This document shows, one piece after another, positions 7,472 through 14,536 of a DNA stretch of 16,929 nucleotides. How positions within the stretch are numbered: the first letter of the stretch is position 1; each line of letters starts with the position of its first letter. The notes beneath the pieces were generated by a model that did not search any database, was not told where the DNA came from, and worked only from the letters and a program-made list of their open reading frames with translations. This stretch comes from JBCDJG01 sp038748065. GTDB taxonomy: Bacteria; Pseudomonadota; Gammaproteobacteria; Pseudomonadales; Halieaceae. The stretch spans positions 1 through 16,929 of the forward strand of contig JBCDJG010000080.1 in the NCBI GenBank assembly GCA_038748065.1, written 5' to 3'. The translations under genes and the position numbers were made by a program.

Positions 7472-8572
7472 TTATTCCCCTGTTTCGCTGAGAATACGGA
7501 CCTGCTGTCCTTCGAAGAGAAAGCTCACCCCCGCGGTGACCACCCACTCACCCTCGTTAATACCATTGGCGATGGTCTGCCCATCTTCAGTTGGCTCACC
7601 CAGAACCACGGCGCGCTTGCTGACGAGCCCGGTAGATTCCTCTATCACCCACACCAGGCTGTTTTGCTCTTCAGAAAAAAGTGCTGAGATGGGTACAACA
7701 AGCCCGATCCCCTCCGCACCGTCTGGCGGATCGCCGACAACCTGACCCGCCATGCCCGGCAGCACGCGGAATTCAGAGGGCTGCTCTATGGTGACGGTAA
7801 CGGGATAGGTTCTCGTCGTTTCGGAGGCCTCAGTGCCGATTTCGGTAATCGCGGCCGGCAGCGGACGATCCGGAAACGCATCGAATATGGCCCGGAGATT
7901 GCGCGCCTGGCCCGCCACGCTGATCAGGGACTCAGGAATACCAATAACGATCTCGAGCTGCCGATCATCGACAATCCGCAGCACCGCTTGCTTGGCGAGC
8001 ACCTCCTCAAAGTTCTCCACGTAAGTCGCTACAACGGTGCCGTCAAAAGGTGCACGCAGGAACGTGTCATCGAGGTTATCTTCGGTGGAATTGAGGGACG
8101 CTGTCGTTGTGGCAACATTTGCTCTTGCACGGTCGCGCGCTTCCCGAGCCTCGTCTACTGCGGCCTGGCTGGTTGCGCCCGGGTCCTCCGCCATGACGGC
8201 CAGCAGTCGGTCGAGATCGGCGCTGGCCCTACGCAATGCGGCTTCCGCTTCACTCAGGTTGCCTAGCGCCTCTCGCATACTCACCTCGTAGTCACGGCCA
8301 TCGATCTGCGCGACCAGATCGCCGGCCGAAACCACATCACCTATCTTGACCGGTAAATCCACGAGAGGCCCGCTCACCCGGAAAGACAGATCGACCTCCT
8401 GGATCGCCTGGGCCCGCCCCGGGAAGCTTCTGCGGTAAAGAGCCTCGTTACTGATGACCTGGATTGCTTTTACCGGGCGCACGACCTCGGGCACCGGTGG
8501 CGCTTCCTGCTCGCAGGCGGCGACCAGTAGAGCAATGGCGCCAAGTGCTAGGGTCTTGCTAATAGTCGGCAT
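7472..8572 (-). CDS. RND efflux periplasmic adaptor (membrane-fusion) lipoprotein
   Basis: The product has 366 residues and is the HlyD/AcrA-type adaptor joining the inner-membrane pump to the outer-membrane factor. A lipoprotein signal ends at the lipobox LVAAC with Cys20. The first half of the lipoyl-like domain (about 60-92, with VSGPLVDLPVKIGDVVSAGD) is followed by a coiled-coil hairpin (about 93-168) and the typical return LRAPFDGTVV (172-181), then beta-barrel and membrane-proximal domains. The ATG at 8572 has GGAG (complement of 8580-8583) seven bases before it. An alternative ATG at 8593 overlaps the upstream TGA by one base but lacks a Shine-Dalgarno; it would add seven residues. It is the middle gene of the efflux operon. 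Confidence 0.92.
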   Translation of the reverse strand: MPTISKTLALGAIALLVAACEQEAPPVPEVVRPVKAIQVISNEALYRRSFPGRAQAIQEVDLSFRVSGPLVDLPVKIGDVVSAGDLVAQIDGRDYEVSMREALGNLSEAEAALRRASADLDRLLAVMAEDPGATSQAAVDEAREARDRARANVATTTASLNSTEDNLDDTFLRAPFDGTVVATYVENFEEVLAKQAVLRIVDDRQLEIVIGIPESLISVAGQARNLRAIFDAFPDRPLPAAITEIGTEASETTRTYPVTVTIEQPSEFRVLPGMAGQVVGDPPDGAEGIGLVVPISALFSEEQNSLVWVIEESTGLVSKRAVVLGEPTEDGQTIANGINEGEWVVTAGVSFLFEGQQVRILSETGE

Positions 8573-8592
8573 AGCGAATCTCCGGGAGGGCA

Positions 8593-10317
8593 TCACCAAT
8601 CAGGGGCGCGAAGCTTTGACTCTGTGGGCGACGCTGTAGCGTCGGGCTCGAGCAAGTCACCCCAGTCCGTGCGCTCTGTCATGGTCTCGCGCAGCTTGTC
8701 AGAGACAAAGCCGGCCTGCGGGTAACTCTGCCAACCGCCTCCGAGAGCCCGGTAGGCATCGATAAGGCTGCTCACTACATCGCCCCTGGCTTCTGTAAAA
8801 CTGTCCTGCTGCGAGACAAGGGACTCCTGAGTGTCGAGTACGCGAGTGTAGTCGGCGGTGCCATCACGATACTGCACGAGCGCTAGCTCAACGGAGCGTT
8901 CTGCCGCCAGGACGCTCGTTGAGAGGAAGCCCACCCGCTGACGATTTCGCGTGAAGGAGACAACGGCGTCTTCTACCTCTTGGGCGGCTCGCAGCACGGT
9001 TTCCTGATAGCTGAGGACGGCTTGCTGAAACAGCGCATCTTCCGCGCGCACGGCGTTCTTGATCTGCCCATAGTTAAGGATGTTCCAGGAAAAGGACGGC
9101 CCGTAGCTTGCCTCGAGGCTGTCTGAATCGAACAGGTCGCCGAGGCTGCTACCTGCGGTGTCCCCGGCCCGAAGCCCGACATTACCGGTAAGGGAAAAAG
9201 CCGGATAGAGGTCGGCTTTAGTCAGACCAATGGCGGCACTCTGGGCCGCCGCGAGGCGCTCTGCCTGGCGGATATCAGGTCGGCGGCGAAGTAAATCGGC
9301 GGGCATACCCAGCGCAAGCTGGTCTGGCGCAATCGGAATGGCCGTCGGGCCGCGCGTGAGGTAACCAGCCAGGTCCGAGGGCGGCAGACCCAGTAAGACG
9401 CTGAGCGCGTGTTGCGTCTGCCGCAGTCCGAGCTCGAGCGAGGGCAGCGTGGCTTGCGTATTTGCGAGCAGGCTGCGTGCCTGCTGCACATCCAGCTCCG
9501 TCGTCAGGTCGTTACGAAACCGCACTTCCGCGATCTGCAGCGACCGAGCCTGAATATCTACATTGCTCTGCGCAAGCTGCAGGCGCTCCTCGAATGTTCG
9601 GATCAGCACATAGGTGGTAGCGACATCAGCAGCCAGTGTGACCAATACGTCGTCGTAGCCCGCCACTTCTGAGAGCAACGAGGCATCCGCCGCTTCGATA
9701 GCACGCCGGAAGCGGCCCCAGAAATCCAATTCCCAGGCAATGTCGAAACCCAGGTCGGCTTCCCGGTACGACGTGTCAAGAAAGCCCGGGGTGAAATTCG
9801 CCTGGTTCTCGCTGATGTCGACTTGGGTGACACCACCACGCGTTCGCTGCGATTGCGGGTAGAGATTGCCGACGGCAATTCCCAGCTCGGCACGAGCCTC
9901 GAGCACGCGCAAGCCCGCCACCTGTAGCGACAGGTTCTGGCTTCGAGCCAGATTCACGAGTTCGTCGAGCACCGGGTCGTTAAAGCTCGTCCACCACTCG
10001 CTGTCGCTAGTTTCGTTCGTCTTGCCGCTTACCTTCGTCTTATCGCTTAGCAAGGTATCAGGCTTATTGGCGATTGAATGCCAGTCTTCAGCGACGGGTG
10101 CGTTTGGCGTTACGTAGTCTGGCCCCACGGCGGTACAGGCAGACAACAGTGCCGCAGCAGCGAACGCCGCGAAGTGCCGTAGCGGACAAAACAGTGCATC
10201 GATTGAGCTTCGGTTGCCTGCTGCTCGAGCTTCGTTATCACTGCTTGTAGTCTTGCGGGACAGGTTCGAGACAAACACCCCTGCTTGCTCAGAGTAAAAC
10301 AAATTCAACGACCTCAT
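8593..10317 (-). CDS. outer-membrane factor lipoprotein, NodT family, of the RND efflux system
   Basis: The product has 574 residues and matches the TolC-like NodT/OprM family that forms the outer-membrane exit duct. The lipobox LLSAC places the lipidated cysteine at residue 61, followed by the hallmark TAVGPDYVTPNAPVAEDW. Two repeated helical/beta halves follow, with WELDFWGRFRRAIEAADASL typical of the first and ADLYPAFSLTGNVGLRAG of the second. The n-region before the hydrophobic core is about 45 residues, much longer than usual, but no other Met codon precedes the signal core. A GAGAGG (complement of 8-base tract 10332-10338) lies 14 bases upstream, which is distant. It is the first gene of the minus-strand operon, divergent from the LysR-type regulator. 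Confidence 0.9.
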   Translation of the reverse strand: MRSLNLFYSEQAGVFVSNLSRKTTSSDNEARAAGNRSSIDALFCPLRHFAAFAAAALLSACTAVGPDYVTPNAPVAEDWHSIANKPDTLLSDKTKVSGKTNETSDSEWWTSFNDPVLDELVNLARSQNLSLQVAGLRVLEARAELGIAVGNLYPQSQRTRGGVTQVDISENQANFTPGFLDTSYREADLGFDIAWELDFWGRFRRAIEAADASLLSEVAGYDDVLVTLAADVATTYVLIRTFEERLQLAQSNVDIQARSLQIAEVRFRNDLTTELDVQQARSLLANTQATLPSLELGLRQTQHALSVLLGLPPSDLAGYLTRGPTAIPIAPDQLALGMPADLLRRRPDIRQAERLAAAQSAAIGLTKADLYPAFSLTGNVGLRAGDTAGSSLGDLFDSDSLEASYGPSFSWNILNYGQIKNAVRAEDALFQQAVLSYQETVLRAAQEVEDAVVSFTRNRQRVGFLSTSVLAAERSVELALVQYRDGTADYTRVLDTQESLVSQQDSFTEARGDVVSSLIDAYRALGGGWQSYPQAGFVSDKLRETMTERTDWGDLLEPDATASPTESKLRAPDW

Positions 10318-10340
10318 AATGGATCGAACGGCCTCTCTCT

Positions 10341-10370
10341 GTGTCTAACACTAGCTAATTCATTAGGTGT
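10341..10370. promoter_or_regulatory. candidate operator between efflux operon and LysR regulator
   Basis: CTAAT (10355-10359) and ATTAG (10362-10366) form a perfect inverted repeat around TC. Nearby are the shorter pairs GTGT (10341-10344) with ACAC (10348-10351) and GTGT (10367-10370). AT-rich imperfect palindromes of this kind (T-N11-A type) in divergent promoter regions are classical LysR-type sites. Assignment to the adjacent regulator is inference. Confidence 0.38.
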
Positions 10371-10472
10371 CCTGCTGTACTCAATCTGCGGAGGTATGCG
10401 CGTTTTTGCGGCAACGCAGCCTTTTGAGTTAAGTAAAATCGGACTCCGTGGAACATGTTTCAGGATTTGAGT

Positions 10473-10477
10473 AGGAG
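10473..10477 (+). promoter_or_regulatory. Shine-Dalgarno that fixes the GTG start of the LysR regulator
   Basis: AGGAG, eight bases before GTG at 10486. It supports the GTG over the downstream ATG at 10504. Confidence 0.65.
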
Positions 10478-10485
10478 TTAAAGGG

Positions 10486-11367
10486 GTGAAACAGTGGGAC
10501 GAGATGCGTACAGCGCTGTACGTGCACAAGCTGGGCACAGTCAGTGCTGCGGCAGAGGCATTGGGTATTCATCGAGCAACGATCATTCGCCACATTGATG
10601 CGCTTGATGCCGCGCTTGGCGCGCCGGTATTCTATCGAAGCTCCAAAGGCTACAGCGCAACAGAATCAGGGATTGAAGCGCTTCGTATTGCCAGCCAGGT
10701 CGACAGGCTTCTAGACGGCGTTGTAGGAAAATCAGCGGCGGAAGCCAGGCGGCTAAACCAGCGCATCATCGTATCCACTATCTCTGCCATCGTTCCCCTG
10801 GTCATGCCTGCGATACGCGAGTTTTCCGAGTCGCAGAGTGATACCTTGATAGAAATTCACAGCACCGAAGAGTTAGCGCGTCTTGACATCGGGGAGGCCC
10901 ACGTTGCGCTCAGAGTCGGACAAAAGCCCAACGATGCGGAATATGTTGTACAGAAGTACTGTAGTTTCGGCCTGGGCTTATATGCCCATCCCTCCTATAT
11001 CAATAGACTGGGCACGCTGACATCGCTCGACCAGGCGCAAGAGCATGTTTTCATAGCGCCACCCTTACAAGCCAAGAGGCCATTTTCCGCCTGGATCGAT
11101 CGGGTTTTCCCACAGAATAATATCCGCGTGCGGACGGCTGGGCTTGACGTTGGCCTGGAAGCGATTTTGCATGGGGTGGGAATCGGCATTTTGCCTGACT
11201 GGGCGGGCTACCTCCATCAAGAGCTTGTGCAGCTTGTACCTCTACCCGAATTCTTCAATGAGAATATCTGGCTGGTGACGCATGGTAATACGCACCGTAC
11301 TGATTCGATCCAAAATTTCACACGGTGTATCAAGAGCAATCGCCACCCAGAGTTGACTGTCGATTAG
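10486..11367 (+). CDS. LysR-family transcriptional regulator, likely controller of the efflux operon
   Basis: The product has 293 residues, the usual LysR length. Residues about 7-66 form the winged helix-turn-helix (VSAAAEALGIHRATIIRHIDALDAAL region, then PVFYRSSKGYSATESG). The rest is a substrate-binding-like effector domain that includes LEAILHGVGIGILPDWAG near residues 225-242. A GTG start at 10486 is used because AGGAG (10473-10477) lies eight bases before it; an ATG at 10504 is the only near alternative and would lack a Shine-Dalgarno. It is divergent from the outer-membrane-factor gene across 168 bases, the standard layout for a LysR regulator and its target. Ligand unknown. Confidence 0.9.
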   Translation: MKQWDEMRTALYVHKLGTVSAAAEALGIHRATIIRHIDALDAALGAPVFYRSSKGYSATESGIEALRIASQVDRLLDGVVGKSAAEARRLNQRIIVSTISAIVPLVMPAIREFSESQSDTLIEIHSTEELARLDIGEAHVALRVGQKPNDAEYVVQKYCSFGLGLYAHPSYINRLGTLTSLDQAQEHVFIAPPLQAKRPFSAWIDRVFPQNNIRVRTAGLDVGLEAILHGVGIGILPDWAGYLHQELVQLVPLPEFFNENIWLVTHGNTHRTDSIQNFTRCIKSNRHPELTVD

Positions 11368-11428
11368 GCTTGCCAACCACCCGCTGCCAAGTGTACTCCG
11401 CGAACTAGTCTAAGCATCCAAAGCACGT

Positions 11429-12298
11429 TCACGCTTTGACTGCTTGAGCCAGAAGCGACACCAGGGCCTCGCGTGTTTTTTGATCATTTGCCGGTGCGGG
11501 CATAGCCCTTTCCTTACGATTTGCGACAAATATTCCAGTACGGCCCCCATGCGCATCCGGGGCCGCGCTATCCACTATCTTTGCCGCCTGGCGGTCTGCG
11601 GCAGCAAATACAAGCGGGGCAAGCCATGCAATGACCTTTGGCATCCCTGAATTGCCGCCCGTCGTCATCTTGGACCGGGTGGCGCCGGGATCGATGGCGC
11701 GTATGTAGATATTCTTTTGCTTCAATTCGTCAGCAAGTGCCGGGGCCAGAGCAGTTACCGCCAGTTTTGTTTGTGCATAGGTCGTCATCAAACCACCGAC
11801 TGTTTCCGGGTTAGTAAGGTTCTCCAAATCAAGTGTTTTTAGCCCCTTGACCGCGCTCGATGAGAAATTAACGATCATGCCGGGTGTCTCGCCTTCAGGG
11901 CGCGCCATTTTATCGGCGAGGCCTCGGATAAGAATGAAAGGTGCCAATGTATTGACCGCAAAGTGGGATTCAAACCCCTGGGCGCTAAGGACCTTTTCCC
12001 CGGTAAGCACACCCGAGTTGTTATACAGTGCGTCGATGCGTCCCGGCAGCGCAAGGATTTTTTCGCTGGCAGCAGAGAGCTGAGTGGTGTCCATAAAGTC
12101 GGCCATCACCAGTTCAATCGGCAGCTCAGGGTAGGCTTTGAGAATATCATCGCGCTGCGCCTTTGCTCTGGATTCGCCGCGGTTAACCAGAACAAGTGCA
12201 TCACCTCGTTTAGCCAGTATCTTTACGATCTCAGTCGCTATTCCTCCCGTAGACCCTGTTATCACGGTCCAGCTGCGCTGTTCACTCGGATGCTCCAT
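11429..12298 (-). CDS. short-chain dehydrogenase/reductase (SDR)
   Basis: The product has 289 residues with a Rossmann fold of the SDR superfamily, which does NAD(P)-dependent oxidoreduction. The nucleotide-binding motif is TGSTGGIA (14-21), a variant of TGxxxGIG. NNSG (93-96), Asn116, a catalytic Ser at about 146-148 in VNFSSSAV and YAQTK (Tyr174, Lys178) complete the active site. Arg40 after the second strand (LVNRGESR) favours NADP(H). It resembles retinol-dehydrogenase-like classical SDRs, but the substrate cannot be told. GAGGGA (complement of 12310-12315) lies 11 bases before the ATG. It converges with the LysR gene and diverges from the secreted-protein gene, so it is probably transcribed alone. 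Confidence 0.9.
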   Translation of the reverse strand: MEHPSEQRSWTVITGSTGGIATEIVKILAKRGDALVLVNRGESRAKAQRDDILKAYPELPIELVMADFMDTTQLSAASEKILALPGRIDALYNNSGVLTGEKVLSAQGFESHFAVNTLAPFILIRGLADKMARPEGETPGMIVNFSSSAVKGLKTLDLENLTNPETVGGLMTTYAQTKLAVTALAPALADELKQKNIYIRAIDPGATRSKMTTGGNSGMPKVIAWLAPLVFAAADRQAAKIVDSAAPDAHGGRTGIFVANRKERAMPAPANDQKTREALVSLLAQAVKA

Positions 12299-12540
12299 GG
12301 TTCGCTTCGTCCCTCATTCCTTATTGCGACTGCCGTCAACTTCGGGTCGCTTGTCCGAATGCCAATATAGGGGTTTTTGCCAACTCGGCAGCGGCTCAAC
12401 TCATCATTATCACCCGACCACTCGCGATTACACTGCCGCATTTTTGCAACAGGCTGTGCGCTGAAGGCTCGTTGCGAAGGCCATAATGTAGAGTTAGCCT
12501 GACACTGCTTTTGTCTTCTCCTGCTTTTGGCGTCGTATTT

Positions 12541-13128
12541 ATGAGGAAATTGATCCAACACGGTTTTAGACCTCGAATCGCTCTCCAATCAGCCAAGCGG
12601 TTCAAGTTTGTCTTGCTCTTTGCCTGTAGCGCATTGCTACCTCTGTCTCATTTGGCCAGTGCTGAAAGTGCGTCCTTAAGAGCTGCAATGAGCTGGAATG
12701 GCCATGGCAAAATGCTGCAGATCAGCCCCGATCAATCCCAATTTTTAGGAGTGATACAAGGCATTCTCTATATTGAGAGCTCTGAGGGTGAACTGGACGA
12801 AGCTTTCGTGGAATGCACCGTTATCCAGCTACTGAAGCTGGAGTCGCAAGAAGGCGATGCGCAGGGCAATTGCGTACTTGTTCAAGATCCTGACAACACG
12901 GCTTTTGCTGAGCATAGCTGTCGCGGATTTGCTGGCTCTTGTAAAGGCACCTTCACAATCACGGGTGGCACCGGTCAGTTCGAAGGCGCTGCCGGGCAGA
13001 GCCCGCTAATCGTAAGGTCACCTATGAATGTTCTCATCCAGCCGGGTATCGACGTTGAGGATATGGTCATCAACAACGGGGTATTGCTACTGACTGATCT
13101 TCAAGTAACACGACCGGGAGGAAACTGA
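12541..13128 (+). CDS. secreted protein of unknown function
   Basis: The product has 195 residues. A basic n-region (MRKLIQHGFRPRIALQSAKR) is followed by the hydrophobic core FKFVLLFACSALLPL and a probable cleavage after LASA near residue 41. The mature part contains four cysteines, in ECTV, GNCVL, SCRGF and SCKGT, probably two disulfides, and the glycine-rich segment GTFTITGGTGQFEGAAG. That segment recalls small secreted beta-barrel-like proteins, but I cannot name a family. The ATG at 12541 is preferred to an in-frame TTG at 12511 because it gives a cleaner signal peptide; neither has a good Shine-Dalgarno. Its stop is one base before the next start, so the two genes are translationally coupled. 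The 242 bases upstream hold a CATAAT (12482-12487) without a matching -35. Confidence 0.72.
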   Translation: MRKLIQHGFRPRIALQSAKRFKFVLLFACSALLPLSHLASAESASLRAAMSWNGHGKMLQISPDQSQFLGVIQGILYIESSEGELDEAFVECTVIQLLKLESQEGDAQGNCVLVQDPDNTAFAEHSCRGFAGSCKGTFTITGGTGQFEGAAGQSPLIVRSPMNVLIQPGIDVEDMVINNGVLLLTDLQVTRPGGN

Positions 13129-13129
13129 T

Positions 13130-13396
13130 ATGGCACCAATGGCCACCACCAAGTCGGCGATTGCGCTCATACTGCTGCTATTCGCTTCTCAAAGCTGGGC
13201 GATGCGATGTGGCAGTTACGTGATTCAGGATGGAGGTCGTCATGGCCCCACGATGTATGAAGTGCTAAAGAAGTGCGGCGAGCCAACCTACAGGCAAGGT
13301 TCGGTTTGGATCTACGAGTTTAGCAGAAGGAGTTGGGAGCTGAGGTTTGGTAACAACGGCATCCTCAAGGTCGCAAAGCCAGCGTCTAAATTCTAA
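13130..13396 (+). CDS. DUF2845 domain protein, exported
   Basis: The product has 88 residues. An N-terminal signal peptide ends near WAM at residue 24-25. The mature domain shows the DUF2845 pattern: RCGSYVIQDG, a YEVLKKCGEPTY motif near residues 43-54, an aromatic WIYEF strand, and LRFGNNGILKV at the end. The function of DUF2845 is unknown; the proteins are small, periplasmic and have paired cysteines. GGGAGG (13116-13121) lies eight bases before the ATG, inside the end of the preceding gene, and supports 13130 over the in-frame ATG at 13139. It probably forms a two-gene unit with the secreted protein upstream. Confidence 0.8.
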   Translation: MAPMATTKSAIALILLLFASQSWAMRCGSYVIQDGGRHGPTMYEVLKKCGEPTYRQGSVWIYEFSRRSWELRFGNNGILKVAKPASKF

Positions 13397-13429
13397 GCCT
13401 AACGGTGAAGGGAACACGCCGGCTATAAC

Positions 13430-13452
13430 GGGCACCGATGCTGATGGCGCCC
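13430..13452 (+). terminator. possible hairpin after the DUF2845 gene
   Basis: GGGCACC (13430-13436) pairs with GGCGCCC (13446-13452) with one mismatch and a nine-base loop, 33 bases after the stop. A C run rather than a T run follows, so termination is uncertain. Confidence 0.22.
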
Positions 13453-13483
13453 CCCCACACCGCGTCTAACTTAAACACAACCC

Positions 13484-13633
13484 TCTCTGCGCATCCTGCG
13501 CGAAGCCGCTCTTGAGCAGGCCATCGAGGCCTACCCTGACGCCGGCGAGACCACAGAGCGCCATATCACTCGCCTGCACACCACGGGCCTGGCGTAGATC
13601 GAAAACCTGCGGAAGGACTGCCTGCCTACGTGA
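13484..13633 (+). pseudogene. 3' remnant of a second DUF1415 gene
   Basis: From ATC at 13493 to TGA at 13631-13633 the sequence encodes ILREAALEQAIEAYPDAGE and onward, aligning without gaps to the last 46 residues of the intact DUF1415 product (4074-4214). By eye, 31 of 46 residues are identical. An internal TAG at 13595-13597 replaces the CAG codon for Gln. Upstream of about 13486 the similarity stops abruptly, so the first two thirds of the gene are missing. Similarity continues past the stop into the flank (TGATATCGT, then CGCGATGA). It lies directly upstream of the DJ-1-like gene. It cannot make a functional product. Confidence 0.85.
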
Positions 13634-13716
13634 TATCGTTACCCGCGATGATCCACCACCCGCCCCACGGGGTATAGCACTACAACATGCCACCCTATCA
13701 GCCCGCTGAGAACGCC

Positions 13717-14391
13717 ATGAAAAAGATCCTGATTGTTGTAACCAACCACGCCACCCTGGGAGACACCGATCAGGCCAACGGCACCTACGCCCCCGAGCTG
13801 ACCCACGTGGTGGATGTGCTGAACGAGGCAAGCGTGGGCTATGACATCGCCTCCATCAAAGGCGGCGCCGCGCCGCTCTACGGCACGGATATCGACGATG
13901 ACCCCGTGAACGCCGCCGTGCTGACAGATGAAGCCTTCACCCAGCGCATCAACAACACGATGCCAGCCAGCGAGGTAAACATCGCCGACTACGACGCCAT
14001 CTTCTACCCCGGCGGCTTCGGCTTACTCTCCGACCTCGCCACCGATGAGACCTTCGGCAAAATGGCCGGCGAACACTACGCCAGCGGCGGCGTCATCGCC
14101 GCCGTATGCCATGGCCCAGCCGCCCTGCTCCCCATCACCCTACCCAGCGGCGAGAAGCTGCTGGCCGACCACACCGTGACGAGCTTCACCCGCGAGGAAG
14201 AGGTGGATTACGGCACCATCAACGACATCCCCTTCCTGCTGGAAGAAGCGCTGACCCGAGGCGCCAAAGGCTTCAGCAAGGTGCAGCCCTGGGGGGAGTA
14301 TGTGGTGGAGAGCGAGCGGGTGATTACCGGGCAGAATCCGGCTAGTGTGCATAAGGTGGGGGGGGCTTTGGTTGGAGTGATTTTGGGGTAG
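13717..14391 (+). CDS. DJ-1/PfpI (class I glutamine amidotransferase-like) protein, Hsp31-like
   Basis: The product has 224 residues. The DJ-1/PfpI fold is shown by MKKILIVVTNHATLG at the N-terminus, the acidic residue Glu27 in YAPELTHVV, FYPGGFG (96-102), and the nucleophile elbow AAVCHGPAAL with Cys131-His132. The C-terminal half has TSFTREEE and VITGQNPAS, as in the Hsp31/YDR533c-like branch. Family members act as glyoxalase III, as chaperones or on damaged metabolites; which applies here is not visible. It is cytoplasmic. The ATG at 13717 is preferred to the in-frame ATG at 13687, because MKKILIVVTN is the first beta strand and the longer form reads into the flank of the DUF1415 remnant. 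Only a weak GAG (13708-13710) precedes it. Confidence 0.88.
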   Translation: MKKILIVVTNHATLGDTDQANGTYAPELTHVVDVLNEASVGYDIASIKGGAAPLYGTDIDDDPVNAAVLTDEAFTQRINNTMPASEVNIADYDAIFYPGGFGLLSDLATDETFGKMAGEHYASGGVIAAVCHGPAALLPITLPSGEKLLADHTVTSFTREEEVDYGTINDIPFLLEEALTRGAKGFSKVQPWGEYVVESERVITGQNPASVHKVGGALVGVILG

Positions 14392-14466
14392 CTGTTCTAC
14401 GACGAGTTCATGAGCCCGCTCTTGTCGCGAAAACGGGACGCCGTCACAAAATGGAAGGCTAAATTC

Positions 14467-14478
14467 GCTCTTTAACAA
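14467..14478 (+). promoter_or_regulatory. boxA-like antitermination sequence
   Basis: GCTCTTTAACAA at 14467-14478 is identical to the core of the ribosomal-RNA leader boxA bound by NusB/NusE in gammaproteobacteria. It lies 58 bases before the TTG start of the protease gene and not near an rRNA gene. It may act in the leader of that gene, be a displaced rrn-leader fragment, or be chance. Confidence 0.4.
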
Positions 14479-14525
14479 ACCGCCAGTATAAGCTCGTTAG
14501 AAGTAGATCAAGCAGCATTCAGCTG

Positions 14526-14531
14526 AAGGGA
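14526..14531 (+). promoter_or_regulatory. Shine-Dalgarno supporting the TTG start at 14537
   Basis: AAGGGA lies five bases before the TTG. No ATG or GTG in the frame gives a complete N-terminal membrane segment, so this site decides the start. Confidence 0.6.
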
Positions 14532-14536
14532 CCAGC

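Noticed and set aside
7467..7547. 27-residue extension of the RND pump
   Set aside because: It would overlap the end of the adaptor gene, and the ATG at 7466 has its own AGGGGAA site and the canonical N-terminus.
11420..11437. Hairpin AAAGC/GCTTT between the convergent LysR and SDR genes
   Set aside because: Only five base pairs, and it overlaps the SDR stop codon; too weak to call a terminator.
13466..13831. 121-residue minus-strand open frame
   Set aside because: It is antisense to the DUF1415 remnant and the DJ-1-like start; the plus strand is explained by homology to the intact DUF1415 copy.
14470..14510. Possible integron attC-like site (TTTAAC ... GTTAGAA)
   Set aside because: The right core ends in A instead of a pyrimidine, the spacing is far too short for an attC, and no long imperfect palindrome is present.
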